A stretch of DNA of 64,000 bases from contig OY282610.1 of NCBI GenBank assembly GCA_958298945.1, forward strand, positions 33,673,667-33,737,666, in the 5' to 3' direction. The notes under the pieces were generated by a model. The model ran no database searches and was not told the DNA's origin. It worked only from the letters and a program-made list of their open reading frames with translations. Below are positions 51,199 to 61,158 of this stretch, piece by piece (the stretch's first letter is position 1; the number at the start of each line of letters is the position of its first letter). This stretch comes from Atherix ibis (taxonomy: Eukaryota; Arthropoda; Insecta; Diptera; Athericidae). A program made the position numbers and the translations under genes.

Positions 51199-52406
51199 TC
51201 TTGTCAAGAAAGTAATTTCGTTTTTTCCCAACAGAGAAATTAATTGTATTTTTTCACAACCAACTTCACACTTAAGCCGCATAATCATATGTATTTTGAC
51301 AGCTAACATAGCAAGGCTATTTTGACAGCTGACATAGCTAGTAGTTTTTGGTTGATACCCTTTTAAATATGGAAAGTTAAAAACAGCATTTTTGTTACAA
51401 TATATTTTACTTTTTTAATATAGAAAAGATAAAAATGCTTTTCAATTTAGAAAGAAAAATATTCGATGTGTATAGAGAAGATGTGTTAAGTGAGCGACAG
51501 TGCCAAAACTAGTTTCCAAAATTTCGATCCGGCAATTTTGATCTCGATGATGCACCACGTTTTGGAAGGCCAGTTGAAGCTGATGAAGACACAATAAAGG
51601 TATTAATTGGTGCAAACCGGCGAATAACAACTTGTGAGATCGCTGCGAGATTAAATTTATCGAATTCGACCGTTTATGATCATTTGAAACGGATAGGTTT
51701 TATCTCAAAGCTTGACATTTGGGTTCCTCATCTACTTACGGAAAAAAATTTGTGCCGTCGCATTGACGTTTGTGATTTGCTTCTCAAACGCTAAGAAAAA
51801 ATGATTCATTTTTGAAGCGTATCAACACTGAGGATGAGAAATGGGTTGTTTACAACAATATTAAGACAAAAGATCCTGGAGTAGAAAAGATGAACCGGCT
51901 CAAAACACTTCGAAAGCCACTATTCAATAAAAAAAAAGGTTATGCTATCTGTTTGGTGGGATTTTAAAGGAATCGTTTATCAATTCTGAAGTGTACTGTC
52001 ATCAGTTGGACAAATTAAATGATTCACTTAAAGAAAAAAGGCCAGAATTGGTCAATAGGAAAGGTATAGTGTTCCAACAGGATAATGCGAAACCACATAC
52101 AAGTTTGACCACTCGGCAAAAGCTTTTAGAGCTTGGATACTGCCACATCCACCATACTCTTCAGACCTAGCACCTTCCGGCTATCATTTGTTTCGGTCTT
52201 TTAGACGGTAAAACGTTTAATTCAAATGAGGAGATCAAAAATCACTTGGATCAAGAACAAAAATTGTATGAGCCTGGAATCATGCTACTGCCAGAAAGAT
52301 GGCAATGGGTATTTAAAAAAAAAAATATTAATTCACTATAAGAAAGTCGTCTTTCATTTTTATTATTGTAAAAAAAAAAAAAAAAAATTACTTTCTTTAC
52401 AACCAA
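51199..52406 (+). mobile_element. mariner element 8 (third subfamily, ~1.2 kb)
   Basis: Imperfect terminal inverted repeats: left TTGTCAAGAAAGTAATTTCG near 51201, right AAATTACTTTCTTTACAACC ending near 52404. TA flanks are at 51197-51198 and 52407-52408. It lies just downstream of onecut on the opposite strand. Its subfamily differs from all the other mariners here. Confidence 0.85.
51435..52341 (+). pseudogene. mariner transposase (third subfamily), broken
   Basis: The ATG at 51435 starts MLFNLERKIFDVYREDVLSE. A TAG follows CQN after about 25 codons. The DNA-binding half continues with FRSGNFDLDDAPRFGRPVE and STVYDHLKRIGFISK, then KLDIWVPHLLTEKN. After a frameshift near 51790 the first catalytic motif reads INTEDEKWVVYNN. 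Part of the following sequence is deleted near 51975. FQQDNAKPHTSLTTRQ holds the second Asp. A further shift garbles the third motif before KTFNSNEEI and a TAA at 52339-52341. Confidence 0.88.
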
Positions 52407-52809
52407 TAGAAAAAATAAGAATAATATAAAAATTTGACATTGATGGGATTTTTATTTTGCTTCATAATTGCCAACAATAAGATTCAAGAAGGTGGTGGTG
52501 GTGCCCGATTATTGACAAAAGGGTGAAATAGAAATAATGATGATACGTTAGTACCCAATAAAGTTGGAATTTAGTAGAGTTGTGTAGTGTGCACACTAAA
52601 ATCACGTCGGCTTAGATTAGAATTATTTTTGTTTTCAAATTATAATAATTAAAATATTAAAATTGTTAAATTATGTTATTGAAGGGGTTGAATTATATAA
52701 TAAAAATATGAAGAGAAAAAAAAATAGTTTTGTTAATATATTAAAATATTAAAAAGTAGAAGTATCTATGTGAATATGAAATTCGAATAAATGGAAAATC
52801 TGCTTTGAT
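52407..52809 (-). other. onecut 3' flank / probable 3' UTR
   Basis: An AT-rich stretch downstream of the extended onecut frame. An AATAAA-type signal occurs on the minus strand at about 52449-52454, a plausible polyadenylation site. Confidence 0.35.
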
Positions 52810-52903
52810 TTACAATATCAATAATTGTCTACCAGTTAATCCATTATTGCTGCCAGTTTTTTGATGACGAAGCTGAAGATGATGGTGGTGATGAGAGGGA
52901 TTT

Positions 52904-52950
<47 letters not shown>

Positions 52951-53547
52951 ATGACTTTGATATTGATTGTTGTTAGGATTACTTTGATAATTCTGACATT
53001 GATTATTATTATTATTATTATTATTAAGCTGTTGTACTAAATTTATTCTATTATTTCTAGCAGTGGAATTAGGTTCTCTGGTGCTACAATTATTTTCACT
53101 TCCATTAAAAAAAGAACTTCCAATAAAAATATCACTATTACTTCTTTGACTATTTTCATTATTTTTCAAACTATTTAGATTTTTATGACAATGAGGTGAA
53201 CGAATATCCAAATCATCACGATTATGAATATCATCGATATTATCGTTTATAGTTGCACCTCGAAGAACTACAACACCACCATTACTACTATAACCTGGAT
53301 TATTGGTATCTAAAATTTTATTTCGATTTATTTCACTCTGTGTAACAATAACATTTGTTGATAATTGCGAATTATTTGTAACCGTTTGATTGTTTCTAAT
53401 CGCTTCTAATTGCTGAAGACTTTGGCCCCGTTGATCTAATACATCATCATCTGATTTATCAATATACCAAAATTGGTAATGATCCTTTTCGTATCGATTG
53501 ATTATTTTGACCGTATTGTTATTGTTTTTGTTATTAATATTGCATAA

Positions 53548-53582
<35 letters not shown>

Positions 53583-54175
53583 TATTATTGTTATTAAAAG
53601 TAATACTATTATTATTATTATTATTATTATTATTAGAATTAGAATTATGGAAATTTAAATTGCCATTTAAACGGTCACGCTTACTATTTTTTATACGAAT
53701 GATCGTTTTAATATTTGCGTCAATTTCATTATCATTATCATTGTCATTATTATGATCAAGAATACTATGGCCAATTTCTGTTGTAGCTATTATTGTATCA
53801 TCGCATACGGTTGGATTGTTAATATCATTAATATTTCGATTAATATCATCGCCATCATAATCATCAATATCTTCACCAACATCGCTATCAGCTGTATTAA
53901 TATTGTTATCAATACCATTGCAATTCGCAACATCATTGCCAAGAGCGTTATTATCGTCATCATCGTCCCCATCGCTAGCACGCTCCCCATCCCCATTATC
54001 ATCCCTGTCCTTACCCCTATCATCATCAACATAACCATCACCGTCACCATCATCTTCAACTTCATCTTCATCATCTTGAAGTACATAGTGCGAAATGCAA
54101 TTTTCTGTGGTATCATCTAATCGTACATTATCGCTATTGCTACTATTATTATTATCATTATTATTATTACTATTT

Positions 54176-54212
<37 letters not shown>

Positions 54213-54223
54213 CATTATTGTTG

Positions 54224-54254
<31 letters not shown>

Positions 54255-54338
54255 GATTACGATTACGATTACCATTACTAATACTATTATTGTTGTTGCT
54301 ATTATTATTATCAATACTATCATTATTATTATTATAAA

Positions 54339-54378
<40 letters not shown>

Positions 54379-54676
54379 TATACAACGACTCAAATTGTGA
54401 TGATGATGCTGATGATGTTCATGATCATTCGATTGTGTTTTAGACTGACCGTGCGTCTGTTCATGATTGTGATGTTGGTGTTGTTGATTATATTGTTGAC
54501 CTTTTGTCTGATTAACCTGACGATTCTGATGAGTCTGATGATGATATTGTTGCTGATCATGCTCATTGTGTTGCTGATGATGATGGCTATGATTCTGAAT
54601 TGATTCGTTTTGTTGTTGACCAGTACGTTGATTATGATTATGATTATGGAATTGTTGTTGTTGCTGCTGCTGCTGC

Positions 54677-54713
<37 letters not shown>

Positions 54714-55128
54714 GCTGGTGAATTTGTTGATTGTTTTGAAGATTCAAATGACTAATACTATTGTGATGGTTGTTACTATCATCTTCGTTAGGATGTTGCT
54801 GATGATGCTGTTGTTGATGATGATGATGATGATGATGTTGCTGGTGTGATGGTTGGCTAATATTTCTGCTAATGTCATTAATACTACTATTATTGCTATT
54901 AATAATTTGTACATGACTAGTATGTTCATTGAAATGTGTTTGCTGTTGTTGCGGCTGTTGAGTATGATTGTTATGATGGTGCGCATTTGAGTGATGATGA
55001 TTCTGCGACTGTTGTTGATGTTGTTGCTGCAGTTGGAGTTGATGTAAAAGCTGACGACCGCTATGGTGGTAATGATTATGCTGTATATTTTGATGATGAT
55101 TCAATAGTGATATTGGTGAGGTAGTATG
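52810..55128 (-). CDS. onecut: In-phase C-terminal extension of onecut beyond its TGA (772 codons)
   Basis: The codon after the onecut TGA is CAT, and the same frame stays open to TAA at 52810-52812. No ATG is needed: the first codons read HTTSPISLLNHHQN. The order is a Gln/His-rich segment (about 55100-54400) with a long Gln run (54716-54650), Asn runs (about 54380-54130), an acidic Asp/Glu segment (about 54090-53850), more Asn runs (53640-53545), then a complex stretch with VKIINRYEKDHYQFWYIDKS and GGVVVLRGATINDNIDD. Another Asn run, a Gln run (52960-52900) and the end LTGRQLLIL follow. Asn, Gln and Asp tracts suit transcription-factor activation or condensate-forming regions. It would be made only by readthrough of TGA-C or by splicing around the stop. 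The alternative is unusually open 3' UTR built on trinucleotide repeats. Confidence 0.5.
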
Positions 55129-55413
55129 TCACAACATGTCATCATGATCATGATCAGTATCACGATCATGATCCAAATCGAAATCATTGTCTTGACCCAA
55201 TTCAAGATCCATATCATTATCGTCATCCAGATCAAGTGAATGCGGATTTCCTGGCGATAAACCTGATTGATTTGAGTTTCTTGGATCCTCATCTCGCCAT
55301 TTATCCATTGATCGGCGACGCGCATTCATAAAGAAATTCCCTACTGTTGTGGGTTCCAGACCCAATTGTCTTGCTATCGTTACTTGCATCTCTTTTGAAG
55401 GCCTCTTCGTTTC
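55129..55413 (-). CDS. onecut: onecut coding exon 4: homeodomain C-terminal part and tail
   Basis: Acceptor TTTTAAG before GAA at 55413. It encodes ETKRPSKEMQVTIARQLGLE then PTTVGNFFMNARRRSMDKWR, which is helices 2-3 of the ONECUT homeodomain. The recognition helix has Phe at position 48 and Met at position 50 (NFFMNARRR), the class signature. An acidic, His-Asp-rich tail (LDLDDDNDMDLELGQ, DLDHDRDTDHDHDDML) ends at TGA 55129-55131. The next base is C, the leaky stop context, and the frame remains open beyond. Intron 3 is only 76 bp (55414-55489). Confidence 0.95.
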   Translation of the reverse strand, partial: ETKRPSKEMQVTIARQLGLEPTTVGNFFMNARRRSMDKWRDEDPRNSNQSGLSPGNPHSLDLDDDNDMDLELGQDNDFDLDHDRDTDHDHDDML

Positions 55414-55489
55414 CTTAAAATCATAATTAATTTTATTTAACAATTTAAATATACTAAAAAAAACACATAAAAATCTTTTTATTATTCAC

Positions 55490-55599
55490 CTTAAAAATAG
55501 CTTGCAAAGTACGCCTCTGAAGGTCTGTAAAAACTAAACGTGGTTTCTTCGGCGTTGGCATATGATCCGATTGTTGAGGATCCTCCCGTCTCCTGGGAT
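55490..55599 (-). CDS. onecut: onecut coding exon 3: linker and homeodomain N-terminal part
   Basis: It reads PRRREDPQQSDHMPTPKKPR then LVFTDLQRRTLQAIFK, with donor AAG|GTGAAT at 55490/55489. This joins in phase to ETKRPSKE of the next exon, completing the homeodomain. The acceptor used here follows AATTAAAG (exon start 55599). A second AG 15 bases upstream (exon start 55614) is also in phase and would add five residues; the sequence alone does not decide. The basic KKPR at the homeodomain start is likely part of the nuclear localisation signal. Confidence 0.9.
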
Positions 55600-55836
55600 C
55601 TTTAATTGAATTCACTTTTAAGAAATTAATGAGGAATCAAATATAATATGTACATCGAATTTTTGTTTTTTTGTTTTTTTTTTTAAAAAAAGTTATTGTT
55701 TTTTATTATTTTATATAAAATGTTCACGCTAAAAAAAATCATAGAAAAATCATTTAAAAAAAAAAAATTCCATAGTCAACTTAAATTTATTAAAATATAA
55801 TCAATTTAATTGGTAATTTCTAAAATAAATACTTAC

Positions 55837-55860
55837 TGCCTCTCTGTGGAATCTGAGCAG
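55837..55860 (-). CDS. onecut: onecut coding exon 2: 24-nt microexon
   Basis: Acceptor TTTTTCAG and donor GTAAGT flank 24 bases coding AAQIPQRG with split codons at both ends (phase 1 to phase 1). It joins MSALRMA of the CUT domain exon to the homeodomain linker, matching the usual 'MSALRxAA' continuation. Only this acceptor keeps the frame into exon 3. Skipping it would also keep the frame and delete eight residues, so an alternative isoform is possible. Confidence 0.85.
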
Positions 55861-56834
55861 CTGAAAAATTCAACATAAATAATTCATCAGTTTATTTAAG
55901 TTAATTATCGATTTAAAGAATATAATTATAATTAAAAACAATTGACACCAAACAAAATCAAATTACATTTATTATGTTCATTTATAGTATGAAATTAATA
56001 GAAGAAGAAAAAAAAACAATTTTTCAATAATTCCTAATGAAAATTTTATTTGAATATATCATTTTTGTTTTCTTTTCAAAAGTGCACTACATCAAATAAT
56101 GTGAATTTAAAATAAAAACTCAAATGCTAATTAAATTTTAAAAATAAAAACAAATTCCAAAATTTAACTTGACATGTCAGCAAATAAAAAAATTAAAATG
56201 GCGGAAAGAATTTGAATATTCCTCGAGGCACAACAAGAATATCAAAACAAGCTACAACTTAAACCCTGCAAAAGTTTTTGGGGGAAAAAATCTTCCGATT
56301 CAACAAAACGGTATAAATGTTTAAAAAAATTGAATAGAATTATTTATTGTACATATTTACATAAGCTTTATTTTTTTTTATATTTAATACTTAAGGATAT
56401 TTTTTTTTAATCCTTGGTTAATTTTGATTTTCTTATTTTTAAATTTTTTTTAGTCTGTTTGTTTTTTTTTTTTTTTTAACTCACTATAAGGTTGAAAGTG
56501 CAGTTGCTGTTGTTGTTAATGACCTCTCTTTATTTATGTTGCACCTCAGGTTAACATTGCGCATCTGGGTGTCTGCAATGAAAACAAGAGGAGGACTAGT
56601 CATGATTGCAGAACTCGATTTTCTTTTTCGTATAAGAAATATTATTTTTTTTACATTTTTTTTTTTTTATGTTAAAAGTTTGATTTATTTTCCCGAAAAA
56701 TGCTTGATTTTGTTTTTTTTTCATTTGAACATAAATTTAAAAAAAATTCTTTATTGAAATTTTATCATATAAACAATATTTGAAAGAAAATTTCCGTTCC
56801 CATACAATTAGGTAAGTGCTATTTATTATAAATG

Positions 56835-57702
56835 GGTTATCCATTTCGTTATTTGGAAAGTAACGTTTTGCCATTTTACAATATAGACTAATTAACTACT
56901 AAAAAAATTGTGTTTTTAAATTGTAAAAACTTTCAATAAAAATGGTTATTCTGTATTAAATACGTTTTTCGTTTTAAGAAGAAGCTAATTTCTCACTCGG
57001 TGGATATGCAACTAGGCAAAATTACCATATATAGGGCTCTGAAAGCCAACAAGTAATTATGGAAAAGCTATTATATCTGTAAAAAATAACTTTCTGTCAC
57101 GTATTTTGATCTAAAGATGTCTTTGGAAGGTATTTCTTTTAAAAATGCAGAAGCAGAGACCGTTACGGTCAATTCTAAGGGCTAGGGCCCGATACTTTTC
57201 ATACTGAACTTAAAGAATCTTCTATCTGGACTATATGTGGTTCGTAAAATATGGTACCATAAGCTACATAATACAATGAATTTCGGATTTATTCCGCGAA
57301 AATTTCCGAGAACGCGTAAGATTTTGAGATTTTGTGATGCCAATTTGATTCCAAGATCGTACAATTTGACGCCATTACACTTTTTATTGTAAACCTTAAC
57401 AAAAAAGCATGTTAACATAGATAATCTTCAAATTTTAGATCTTTCAAAAGCCAATTACTATCAAATAATGACCGTATTACAGCTGGAAAAAAGTGATGAA
57501 AAAAAGTCATCAAAAAATTATATCGAAAGTATCGAGTCCTACAAAAAAATTCTCATAGCAGCCATTTAAATATTTTTATAATTAATACATAATGGCACAA
57601 TATTTATGTAATATAATTAAATTAAAATTTAATATTGAAATTTGTATTAGAAATATAATTTTTTTTTCAAACTTTACTTTTCATTGCACAAATTGGATAA
57701 CC
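56835..57702 (+). mobile_element. DDE_3 transposon relic copy 6 (868 bp, both ends present)
   Basis: The left terminus is GGTTATCCATTTCGTTATTT at 56835. The right terminus is CAAATTGGATAACC ending at 57702; the two share GGTTATCC and an AAAGTAA block inside. Plus-strand reading with frameshifts gives FKNAEAETVTVN, LKNLLSGLYVVRK, DANLIPRSYNLTPLHFLL and SIESYKK. These match the FF.N..G.AVTVNG / LDHMWFQQDGAT / GDVNWPPRSCDLTPLDFFLW pattern of this transposase group. It is the best-bounded copy in the window. Confidence 0.75.
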
Positions 57703-59761
57703 TTTTAATAATTGCCTTTGGTTTCGTGTGTTATTAATTTTTATATGATTATTTGAAAACATTTAAAAATATTATTAAAAAGAGGTTAACATTTACAACA
57801 ACAGTCAGTCATACATTTATAGAAAAATTTTTTTTTTATTTAAATAATTGTTTTTTTTCCTTTTAATATTTTTTTTTTTAGTTTTTGTCTTAATTATGGA
57901 TGATTTTTTTTCCTTATAAGAATAAGAATAGCTTATTATCTACTATTGTATAAAATATCAAATAATTATAGAATAAGTTAATCAATTCCATTTTGAAAAT
58001 ATTTTATTCGTTTCTTTTTTCGAGACTAACCAAAATATTCATCTTTTTTTGAGATATCCTCCCGCAGGTTATTGAAAAAAACCAAAATAATTCTTTGTAA
58101 AATTGCTAAAAAAAAATCTTCAAATCACCAAGAACTGTTCACTATTTATTATTTACACTTATTATAAGAGTACTTATTTGATAAAAATAATACTTATTAG
58201 TAAATATTAATAAAAAGATAAAAATAAGTTTTTTTCTGTACTCTATAAAGGTAATTATTTAAAAAAAAATTGAAAAATATAAATTTACTAAAACACATTA
58301 GGACCTCTAAAAAATATAATGAATAAAATTTTGAAGGGGCAGATTTTTAACAAAACGAATTTTACCATTTATTGTAAAATCGTTCGTAATTAAAAAAATA
58401 TTTACTAGCTCCTTTTTATAAAAGATCATTTATAATAATAATAGTAACATTATTAAAAATAAAAAAAATAGAACTAATTTTCAATTTGATCTTAAAATAA
58501 CTTGTATCCAAATAATAACCCCTAATCGAATAGATATTTTTAAACGAAATTTGTACACGGTTCATTTGGAGTTGTTTCATCCCTTAGAAAATTGAAGAAA
58601 GAGGGAAAAAACCCAAAGAAAAAGCAATGGATAAAAATAAATATACGTAAAAGTAAAAAGAAAAAAACAACAACAAGAGAAATTAAAAGATAAAATCCCC
58701 GTGTTTGTTTATTACCATTAAATATGATAATTTAACTTATTCAGTGAATCCAATTCGTATCGTTTAAGTTGTCGTTTTGAATTTGCTTAAATGGTGCCAT
58801 CGCACGGTGTACCAACCAACCCTAATCAAACCACGAAATTGTTATGAAAAATATAAACCGACAATATTACAACCACCCACCAACCCCCCCTCCTTAACAC
58901 GCGCCACCCCCACCAGGCTCACGACTATACACACACCATTAAGTTCGATGAGGCCAATCTAAATATATATCTAATAATAGTAAGAAAATGAGCACATATA
59001 CATTCTGAATATATAGACAGAATGATTGAGACCGCAAAAGTTTTAACTGGAACCAGGTGATACACTTTCATGGTATTGATAGGCAAATATTGGACATGGA
59101 GACAGTCTTAAAGTGTTAAAGCTGAAAAGGAATGTACTCGCTTTCTTTCTATTGATGATGATTGGGTTAGAGTAGATAACAATTTATATGGAACGAACAG
59201 AATAATATGAAAAGTTATAGCCTATCAAACGTGCTGTTTAATATTGGAACGGTATGCTACCCGCAGCAGGGAAGCTTTAGCTTAAGTAAACATAGTAGAA
59301 GAACATCTGAGTGAATGGTATGAGCAGAGAAGTACGGAATATCTATGATATCATACACCACAGACACATACCATCAAATGCATACCAAAAAAAAAGAAAA
59401 GTCCCGGTCCTAAATACATAGTGTATAGATGAATCGACTACCACCACAATAAGACACTCAATTTTGAAAATGAAAGCTGCAGAGGAGGGACTCCTGTGTT
59501 ACCACTGCAATACGGAGCAACTCTACACGGCCATATAAAAAGGACTTTTCGTAACGTATGCTTAAAGAGTACTGATCAAATGCACTGGCAACACTGTCCA
59601 CTTCTATTATATGCATAAGACCAATACTATACCAAAGAATGGTAGCAATAATAGTAAATAATGGTAATTATATTAGAAAGCGCATGCGTCATATAGTTTA
59701 TTTGTGCTAAAAGGAAAGGGATCCTTCGAGTTCAAATCTAACCTTCCCCTCGCCATGAGAC

Positions 59762-60106
59762 TCATCTTAGATGTGTGTGTCCTCGCCAATAAAAGGGACC
59801 AATTCCCAACCGATTAGGGTTTTTGTGTTTTATTTTTATTTTACCGCGAAATGACGCCAAATAAGTAAAAATAACATTTTCGGAAGATTCGGTCCACAAA
59901 AATGGACAACAGACTACGCTGCCCAATGGCATAAAGTCCCAAAATGGATATGGCTGGGACTTTTTTGTGGAGATCGTATTCATTTGGTGGAGTTCGTTCT
60001 GTTCGTGGTGGATGTATGGCGCCGGCAGTGAATACGATACCGGTGTTATATAGTACCGCGTCATACCGTGCCACTTGCCATCATCAATGCAGAAGGCTGG
60101 GGCCAT
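59762..60106 (-). other. Unassigned 114-codon open stretch in onecut intron 1
   Basis: The frame has fairly complex sequence (MAPAFCIDDGKWHG ... FWDFMPLGSVVCCPFLWTES) in a GC-richer block, but no family was recognised. It could be a fragment of an unidentified repeat. No splice signals tie it to onecut. Confidence 0.2.
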
Positions 60107-60253
60107 ATTGGGGCGCTTCTATTTAGTATGTACGCAGCGCAGCACAGCGGTGGTAATGTTTCGAAATTGTATCAAAATAGAAACACATGTACTCTCAAAT
60201 ATATTACTGCATACATATGTACAATTATTTCTTGTACAATTATTATGTATAAA

Positions 60254-60279
60254 CGTGTGTGTGTGTGTGTGTGTGTGTG
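60254..60279. repeat. (GT)n microsatellite
   Basis: About 13 uninterrupted GT units within onecut intron 1. Confidence 0.95.
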
Positions 60280-61158
60280 TACTAGGAACAAAGTCATGCG
60301 GTCAAAATCGATTTTTCATTTTTGTGTCTTCTCTTTTTGCAGTTTGTCTTATTTTAACAATTATTATCGTAATTTATCGTTTTTGTTTTTCTCTTCGCTT
60401 TTGATCGTTAATTTTTCACACACACATACATACTAATAAATCCACAAAAATACAAAAATACTAATAAAGAAAATACATTTTTAACTTTGAGATTTTCTTT
60501 TTTTAATATTTTATCCTTTTTATTCTTTCAAATTAATTACCAATTATATAAGCAAAAGTCCTTCATCAATTAAAATGATATTTTGTATAGAAGAAGAAAA
60601 CAATTTGAATTTTTTTCCTAAAAAGCTTCCATAATGAAAATTCATTGAAAATTTAAAAAAAAATACTATTTTTCAATATCTTTAAAAATATTATCTAATT
60701 TCTATAAATTGTGTGTTTTTTCTAATTGGTAAAAGCTGCTTAATTAGAACGATAAGAAAGCTTTCCCTTGCAAAAAAAAAATGGTATACAAGATGAAAAT
60801 CGAGTCAAATATATGAATTTTCTCAATTTTCTATATAAAAAAAGGGAAAAAAAGGAAAAGAAAAAATTAAATTAATTGAAATTTTCTTAATGCAAAAATT
60901 GACTAAAAATGGCGGAGAAAAAAAAACGTAAAAACTGGCCAAAACGTGTCCTGCAGCAATACTGAACTACAAGTCAAACACTACATCCCAAACGCAACGC
61001 AAACTTTATAACAAATTTAAAAAAAAAAAATTGCAAATAACAACAACAAAAAAAAAACCAATCATTAAAAAGAAGAAGAAAAAGAAGAAAATGGAGAAAG
61101 GAAAAAAAACCAATAAGGGAAAACGTTTCGTTTGTAAAAGAAATTCGTTTTTATTTAC

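Larger units (their letters stand above)
55861..61158 (-). other. onecut: onecut intron 1 (5.3 kb)
   Basis: Bounded by the donor GCAG|GTAAAT at 61159/61158 and the acceptor TTTTTCAG at 55861. It contains DDE_3 relic copy 6 (56835-57702), a (GT)n tract at 60254-60279, a C-rich patch near 58880-58920 and an unassigned GC-richer block at 59700-60150. No alternative exon was recognised. Confidence 0.7.

Noticed and set aside
53498..54849. Plus-strand poly-Leu, poly-Ile and poly-Met ORFs opposite the onecut extension
   Set aside because: They are antisense readings of Asn, Gln and Asp codon runs, each short and without complex sequence.
55104..55140. A separate gene starting just after onecut at 55104
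   Set aside because: The open frame has no ATG near its start (TTG at 55104) and is exactly in phase with onecut, so an extension of onecut is the better reading.
59640..59760. tRNA-like B-box (AGTTCAAATCT) suggesting a SINE or tRNA
   Set aside because: No convincing A box, acceptor stem or poly-A tail could be paired with it by eye.
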